NCBI GenBank assembly: GCA_007123575.1
Contig: SKKV01000236.1
Location: 1-10,103 of the forward strand
Direction of reading: 5' to 3'
DNA length: 10,103 bases
From: Wenzhouxiangella sp.
GTDB lineage: Bacteria; Pseudomonadota; Gammaproteobacteria; Xanthomonadales; Wenzhouxiangellaceae
The position numbers and the translations under genes are program-made. This document shows positions 6,552 to 10,103 of the stretch, in pieces (the stretch's first letter is position 1; each line of letters begins with the position of its first letter). The notes beneath the pieces were generated by a model. That model saw nothing but the letters and a program-made list of their open reading frames with translations, did not search any database and had not been told where the DNA came from.

Positions 6552-7289
6552 GTGAAGCCAACGCAGGCCCGGTGGATGACACCGGGCCTGATGCTTTTGC
6601 TGGTCGCCATGCTGGCCGGCTGTGCCGTCAACCGCCCGACCGAAGGCGAGCTGCCAGCCGACAGGTTCTCTGCCAACGCCGGGCAGCGCGCCGCCACTTT
6701 GTTGGTGCTATTGCCCGGAGCGCGCGATCAAGGCGATGGTTTTGTCCGCGAGGGCGTGGTTGACCTGGTGCGAACAGAGCGGCCGAACTGGGATGTAGTG
6801 GTCGTCGATGCGCATATGGGGTATTACCGCGAGCGCAGCCTGGTCGAGCGGTTGGAACAGGACATCATTGAGCCAGCCGTGGATGCGGGTTATGCACATA
6901 TCTGGCTGTCCGGCCCATCGCTGGGCGGCTTCGGCAGTTTGCTGTACCTGTGCGAGGGCGACAGCACCCCAATCACCGGTGTGATAGCCCTGGCGCCGTT
7001 TTTGGGCGGGCGATCGATTCTGGCCGATATCGAGCGGGCCGGTGGGCCGGCGACCTGGGAGGCAGGTGCTGCCGGCCGTGATTTTGAACAAGCAGTGTGG
7101 ACCTGCCTGCGCGACGGAGTTTCACCGCAAATCTGGCTGGGCTGGGGCCGGTCTGATCGCATGGACCGCGGCAACCGACTGCTGGCCGAGCTGTTGCCCG
7201 AGGAGCGGGTGCTGGTGATTGACGGCGGACATCGCTGGTCGACCTGGCGCGAACTGTGGGAAACGCTGTTTGAGCGCATTCCAGATTAG
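6552..7289 (+). CDS. Alpha/beta-hydrolase lipoprotein
   Basis: From GTG 6552 the protein has 245 residues. A short basic N-region, a hydrophobic core and the lipobox LAGC (Cys24) mark it as a lipoprotein. Ala follows the Cys, so outer-membrane sorting is expected. The body reads as an alpha/beta hydrolase: an early strand LLVLLPG (50-56), nucleophile elbow GPSLGG with Ser123, a late strand ending IWLGWGRSD with Asp202, and GGHRW with His227, giving a plausible Ser-Asp-His triad. The substrate is unknown; an ester or lipid in the periplasm or outer membrane is a guess. Start is ambiguous: TTG 6531 directly follows the upstream stop (TGATTG), GTG 6552 has a nearby GGAA, and ATG 6576 would remove the basic residues of the signal. 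GTG was chosen for the signal peptide. It is almost certainly co-transcribed with the BamE-like gene. Confidence 0.75.
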   Translation: MKPTQARWMTPGLMLLLVAMLAGCAVNRPTEGELPADRFSANAGQRAATLLVLLPGARDQGDGFVREGVVDLVRTERPNWDVVVVDAHMGYYRERSLVERLEQDIIEPAVDAGYAHIWLSGPSLGGFGSLLYLCEGDSTPITGVIALAPFLGGRSILADIERAGGPATWEAGAAGRDFEQAVWTCLRDGVSPQIWLGWGRSDRMDRGNRLLAELLPEERVLVIDGGHRWSTWRELWETLFERIPD

Positions 7290-7333
7290 CCTCGGGTTAT
7301 TCTGGACGCTGAATCAACACCGGATTTCTCAGC

Positions 7334-8071
7334 ATGCTTTTGCAACGTGCTACCTGGCCAGGCGTCCAGGCCTATCTTGAACGCAGCCAGGGTGTTGTTA
7401 TTCCGATAGGCTCGACCGAGCAGCATGGACCCACCGGTCTGATCGGCACCGATGCGATCTGTCCGGAAACCATTGCCGCCGGCATGGCCGAAGAAGACAT
7501 CCTGGTCGCACCCACCTTGTCCATCGGCATGGCCCAGCATCACCTGGCCTTTCCGGGCTCGATCACCCTGCGGCCGACCACCTTGATTGCGTTGGTCAGG
7601 GACGTGGTCAGCTCCCTGGCCAGCCAGGGTTTTACCCACTTCTACTTTCTTAACGGTCACGGCGGCAATATCGCCACCGTTCAGGCCGCCTTTGCCGAAA
7701 TCTGGGCCGAGCACAGCCTGGCCGGCCGGGCCAGCGGACTCAAGCTTCGCCTGGCCAACTGGTTCATGGGCAAGCGCGTGCTGGCGCTTGGCAGCGAGCT
7801 GTTTGGCGATGCCGAGGGCGCTCACGCCACGCCATCGGAGATCTCGCTGACCTGGCACGCCTATCCCGAGGCCGAGCGGCAGGCGGCAATGAGCCCGAAG
7901 CGGGCGCCGAGCGGGCCGATAAGGGATGCCAGCGACTACCGCCAGCACTTCCCCGACGGCCGCATCGGCTCCGATCCCAGCCTGGCCAGCCGGGCCCACG
8001 GCCAGCGCTTGTATGAGGCCGGCCTGGCTGATGCGCTGGCCGACTACCAGGCTTTCCTGGCTACTCACTGA
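7334..8071 (+). CDS. Creatininase-family metal-dependent amidohydrolase
   Basis: The 245-residue protein matches the creatininase/MftE family in length and motifs. IPIGSTEQHGP (24-33) supplies Glu29 and His31, IGTDA (37-41) supplies Asp40, LNGHGGN (106-112) supplies His109, and HATPSEIS (164-171) supplies the likely Glu169. These are the usual two-metal ligands of the family. Members hydrolyse cyclic or linear amide bonds, for example creatinine, the formamidopyrimidine step of riboflavin/F420 synthesis, or peptide trimming in mycofactocin. The substrate here is not evident; no mycofactocin or creatine gene is nearby. One departure from the common pattern is Thr34-Gly35 after GP, where His-Leu is frequent. 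The start ATG 7334 has only a weak ribosome site. It lies 44 bases after the lipoprotein gene and is followed by a hairpin, so it may end that operon. Confidence 0.85.
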   Translation: MLLQRATWPGVQAYLERSQGVVIPIGSTEQHGPTGLIGTDAICPETIAAGMAEEDILVAPTLSIGMAQHHLAFPGSITLRPTTLIALVRDVVSSLASQGFTHFYFLNGHGGNIATVQAAFAEIWAEHSLAGRASGLKLRLANWFMGKRVLALGSELFGDAEGAHATPSEISLTWHAYPEAERQAAMSPKRAPSGPIRDASDYRQHFPDGRIGSDPSLASRAHGQRLYEAGLADALADYQAFLATH

Positions 8072-8072
8072 T

Positions 8073-8093
8073 CTTTGCCGGAGTTCGGCAAAG
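8073..8093 (+). terminator. Perfect 8-bp hairpin after the creatininase-family gene
   Basis: CTTTGCCG (8073-8080) and CGGCAAAG (8086-8093) form a perfect stem around the loop GAGTT, beginning two bases after the stop codon. No T-run follows directly; a short TTTT occurs about 10 bases later. It fits a weak or Rho-assisted terminator, or an mRNA 3'-end stabiliser. Confidence 0.5.
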
Positions 8094-8200
8094 CCTTGGA
8101 CAGTTTTAGTCCAGGGCGATTTCTCCCTGCCATGGAATGCTGCGAGATGGGCTGATAATTTCTGACCTCCGTGTGATCGACCCCGCAATTTCAAATTTTC

Positions 8201-8216
8201 CGGCACGCTTTGTGCA
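8201..8216 (+). promoter_or_regulatory. Candidate sigma-54 (RpoN) promoter of the EAL gene
   Basis: CGGCACG-CTTT-GTGCA places the invariant GG (8202-8203) and GC (8214-8215) at the correct -24/-12 spacing. It differs from the TGGCACG-N4-TTGC core only at the first T and at the first T of the -12 element. Transcription would start near 8227, about 37 bases ahead of the chosen start codon. The AT-rich stretch just upstream (about 8188-8199) is compatible with DNA bending. No activator site was recognised. Confidence 0.5.
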
Positions 8217-8218
8217 TA

Positions 8219-8247
8219 TCCATTGGCAAACCACCACAACCAATGGA
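8219..8247. repeat. 8-bp inverted repeat in the promoter/leader of the EAL gene
   Basis: TCCATTGG (8219-8226) and CCAATGGA (8240-8247) are perfect inverted copies separated by 13 bases. The right arm ends two bases before the AAGGGG ribosome site. If transcription starts near 8227, the left arm would not be in the RNA and an operator is more likely than a hairpin. From an earlier start it could fold next to the ribosome site. Confidence 0.5.
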
Positions 8248-8263
8248 GCAAGGGGTCAAGACC

Positions 8264-9040
8264 ATGTACGCTGCAACCAACCAATTCGACAACAGTGCCG
8301 TACTCTCTGATTACACCAATCTGATTGGCGTCGGCATCCAGTTTGCCTTCCAGCCCCTGGTCAATTTGAACCAGGCGCGTATCGCCGGCTACGAGGCCCT
8401 GGTGCGCGGTCACGATGGCCAGTCGGCCGGTGCGGTAATCGCCGGTGTCCGGCCGGAAAACCTGGCCATGTTTGATCAGGCCTGCCGGACCCGTGCCCTG
8501 CAGGACGCTGCCCGCATCGGCGTGCGCGGCGACCTGCACCTGAACTGCACCGAGGTGACGCCGGACAACCTGGCCATGGCGATCGACAAGTCCGTCATGG
8601 ATGCCGTGACCTTCGATATCGCCCCCAATCGCGTGGTGCTGGAGTTTTCCGATCTGCAGCGCCTGGGCAATCCACGCCAGCTCGCTGCCGTTCGCCAGCG
8701 CGCCAACGCCGCCGGCTTTCGGGTACTGGCTGACAACTTCGGGCTCGGTGAGGCCGGTCTCAAGCGCCTGGTCGTGTTGCAGCCGGAATTCATCAAGCTG
8801 GACCGCGAGCTGTGCACCAATATTGATCGTAGTCAGCGACGCCAGGCCATGGTCCTCGGCATTATGGCAAGCTGCCGGGCGCTGGATATCGACGTGATTG
8901 CCAGCGGCGTCGAACGTGCCGAAGAGGTTGAGTGGCTGCACGAAAAGGCCGGTGTCGACCGCTTCCAGGGCTACTACTTTGCCCGCCCGCAGCTGATGGC
9001 CGCGCCTTCGGTCAACCTGGGTTCCTTCGGCAACGCTTGA
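8264..9040 (+). CDS. Standalone EAL-domain protein with degenerate active site
   Basis: The 258-residue protein is a single EAL domain with no GGDEF, PAS, receiver or membrane part. Conserved elements are GYEALVRG (Glu44 of EAL), LHLNCT (Asn94), VLEFSD (Glu127), IKLD (Lys178, Asp180) and FQGYYFARP (Gln235). Two metal-site elements differ: the usual DDFG is DNFG (Asn158), and the usual EGVE is SGVE (Ser214). Active c-di-GMP phosphodiesterases need the second Asp and the first Glu at these places, so activity is probably lost or weak. Inference: a c-di-GMP binding or protein-interaction module. Start: AAGGGG at 8249-8254 lies 9 bases before ATG 8264; in-frame ATG 8243 and TTG 8210 are less suitable. 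A sigma-54-like promoter lies upstream, fitting control with motility or pilus genes. It converges with hisIE, 17 bases apart. Confidence 0.88.
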   Translation: MYAATNQFDNSAVLSDYTNLIGVGIQFAFQPLVNLNQARIAGYEALVRGHDGQSAGAVIAGVRPENLAMFDQACRTRALQDAARIGVRGDLHLNCTEVTPDNLAMAIDKSVMDAVTFDIAPNRVVLEFSDLQRLGNPRQLAAVRQRANAAGFRVLADNFGLGEAGLKRLVVLQPEFIKLDRELCTNIDRSQRRQAMVLGIMASCRALDIDVIASGVERAEEVEWLHEKAGVDRFQGYYFARPQLMAAPSVNLGSFGNA

Positions 9041-9057
9041 GAGTTGTCGGGGGGCAG

Positions 9058-9675
9058 CTACGGCGTCTTGTGACGCTGACGTAACACTGCAATGACGGCG
9101 TCCAGTTGGACGCCGCTCGCTTGCAGGCAAACCAGCAAATGGTAGAGGAGGTCGGCAGCCTCCTCGGCCAACTCCTCGCGGTCTTCGGCCAAGGCGGCCA
9201 GGGCCACTTCCACCCCTTCCTCGCCCACTTTCTGCGCGCATCGCTTCACGCCTGAGTCCAGCAGGCGGGCAGTATAGCTGTCGGCCGGGCCGGATTCAGC
9301 CCGCTGCCGGATCACCGCTTCCAGCGCGCTCAGAAATCCGGCGCCTGGCGCGGGCGTTTCGCCAAAGCAGGTACTGGTGCCCAGGTGGCAGGTCGGCCCT
9401 TCGGGCAGAGCCTGGACCAGAATGGTATCGGCGTCGCAGTCGGCGCTCAGATCAACCAGCTTGAGCACATGGCCGGAGGTTTCACCCTTGGTCCACAGGC
9501 GTTGCTTGGAGCGTGAGAAAAAGGTGACCAGACCGCTGTCACGGGTCTTGTCCAAAGCTGCTGCATTCATATAGCCCAGCATCAGCACCCGGCCGTCGGC
9601 GGCGTGTTGAACAATGGCCGGCAGCAGGCCGTCGCCCTTGGCCCAATCCAGGCGGTCAATGGAATCTGCGGTCAT
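9058..9675 (-). CDS. hisIE: Bifunctional phosphoribosyl-AMP cyclohydrolase / phosphoribosyl-ATP pyrophosphatase
   Basis: The 205-residue cytoplasmic enzyme performs steps two and three of histidine synthesis: PR-ATP to PR-AMP, then ring opening of PR-AMP. The HisI half (about 1-110) has FFSRSKQRLWTKGETSGH (52-69), the Mg-binding DCDAD (79-83) and Zn-binding cysteines at 80, 96 (GPTCH) and 103. The HisE half (about 112-205) has KVGEEGVEV (149-157) and EEAADLLYH (171-179), the metal and substrate helices of the MazG-like fold. Length is normal for the fused enzyme of gammaproteobacteria. It starts 6 bases after hisF, as expected for the end of a histidine operon, and no intrinsic terminator fits in the 17 bases before the convergent EAL gene. 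Confidence 0.97.
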   Translation of the reverse strand: MTADSIDRLDWAKGDGLLPAIVQHAADGRVLMLGYMNAAALDKTRDSGLVTFFSRSKQRLWTKGETSGHVLKLVDLSADCDADTILVQALPEGPTCHLGTSTCFGETPAPGAGFLSALEAVIRQRAESGPADSYTARLLDSGVKRCAQKVGEEGVEVALAALAEDREELAEEAADLLYHLLVCLQASGVQLDAVIAVLRQRHKTP

Positions 9676-9681
9676 GGGCGT

Positions 9682-10103
9682 TCAGCTCCTGACAATGATG
9701 TGATGGCGGGCCAGCCAGGTCTTGAGATCGGGAATGCGGATCTGGCCGGAATGGAAAACGGTGGCGGCCAGGGCGCCGTCGACGTCGGCGCGCTCGAAGG
9801 CAGCAAGAAAGTGTTCCGGGGCGCCGGCGCCGCCGGAGGCAATCAGCGGCACCCGGCAGTGGGCGCGAATCAGGCTGAGCTGCTCGATGTCATAACCTTC
9901 GCGCACGCCGTCGGCATCCATGCAATTGAGCACGATTTCGCCGGCGCCCAGGCGCTGCACTTCCGCTACCCAGCTCAAGGTATCGCGGCGCGGGTCGACC
10001 ATGTTGTCCGGGTCGCCGGTGTACTGGCGCACCCGAAACTCACCATTTTCGCGAATCGAGTCGATGCCGGCGACCACGCACTGCGAGCCGAAGGCATCGG
10101 CCA
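9682..10103 (-). CDS. hisF: Imidazole glycerol phosphate synthase cyclase subunit (partial; N-terminus off the right edge)
   Basis: The visible 139 residues are the C-terminal half of HisF, which makes imidazole glycerol phosphate and AICAR from PRFAR using ammonia supplied by HisH. The window enters the reading frame at ADAFGSQCVVAGID, aligned with the strand that follows the central substrate loop. Clear family signatures are GAGEIVLNCMDADG (the strand with the second catalytic Asp), VPLIASGGAG (phosphate binding) and ADVDGALAATVFH. The start codon and about the first 115 residues lie beyond the edge; the GTG at 10077 is internal. It ends 6 bases before hisIE. Confidence 0.96.
   Translation of the reverse strand, partial: ADAFGSQCVVAGIDSIRENGEFRVRQYTGDPDNMVDPRRDTLSWVAEVQRLGAGEIVLNCMDADGVREGYDIEQLSLIRAHCRVPLIASGGAGAPEHFLAAFERADVDGALAATVFHSGQIRIPDLKTWLARHHIIVRS

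Noticed and set aside
8154..8159. GATAAT as a sigma-70 -10 box upstream of the EAL gene
   Set aside because: No acceptable -35 hexamer lies 16-18 bases upstream, and the -24/-12 element closer to the gene explains expression better.
8210..8263. Longer N-terminus of the EAL protein from TTG 8210
   Set aside because: It would start inside the sigma-54-like element, and the AAGGGG site is correctly placed only for ATG 8264.
7286..9241. A 651-codon open frame on the minus strand
   Set aside because: It lies antisense across the creatininase-family and EAL genes and into hisIE, all of which have clear catalytic motifs. Its composition is typical of an antisense shadow in high-GC DNA.
1..10103. 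Search for mobile elements, CRISPR arrays, tRNA or rRNA genes and toxin-antitoxin pairs
   Set aside because: No terminal repeats, transposase motifs, regular direct repeats, tRNA-like cloverleaf or toxin/antitoxin domains were seen by eye. Base composition looks even apart from short intergenic stretches.

Overview
The window is gene-dense, high-GC DNA. It reads as the chromosome of a gammaproteobacterium, possibly of the Xanthomonadales/Lysobacterales or a related marine lineage. This rests on three things: hisF and hisIE side by side with a fused hisIE, an aryl-polyene/xanthomonadin-type pigment operon that includes a halogenase homologue, and a standalone EAL protein behind a sigma-54-like promoter. 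The taxonomic placement is an inference, not a demonstration.

Left part (1-4190, all minus strand): part of an aryl polyene (APE) pigment operon, transcribed right to left. Its order is ketosynthase, ketosynthase-like chain length factor, family 2 glycosyltransferase, then a flavin-dependent halogenase homologue that runs off the left edge. The first three genes are joined by 4-base ATGA overlaps, which suggests translational coupling. The ketosynthase has the full Cys-His-His triad, while its partner lacks the cysteine, as expected of a KS/CLF heterodimer. The ACPs, thiolation and dehydratase enzymes, ammonia-lyase or aryl starter enzymes and exporter of such clusters are not in the window and probably lie beyond the left edge.

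Middle (4191-5744): a divergent, membrane-anchored YdcF/DUF218-type protein on the plus strand, and a convergent, membrane-associated SAM-dependent methyltransferase-like protein on the minus strand. Their 3' ends overlap by 62 bases. Their link to the pigment genes is unknown.

Right-centre (5940-8093, plus strand): an envelope set made of a secreted protein with a BamE/SmpA-like C-terminal domain, an alpha/beta-hydrolase lipoprotein immediately downstream, and a creatininase-family metal hydrolase. It is closed by a perfect 8-bp hairpin.

Right (8094-10103): a sigma-54-like promoter and an inverted repeat precede a standalone EAL-domain protein in which two catalytic positions are substituted, so it is probably not a phosphodiesterase. 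Convergent to it, and entering from the right edge on the minus strand, are the last two genes of a histidine operon, hisF (partial) and hisIE. No tRNA, rRNA, CRISPR, insertion sequence or phage gene was seen.
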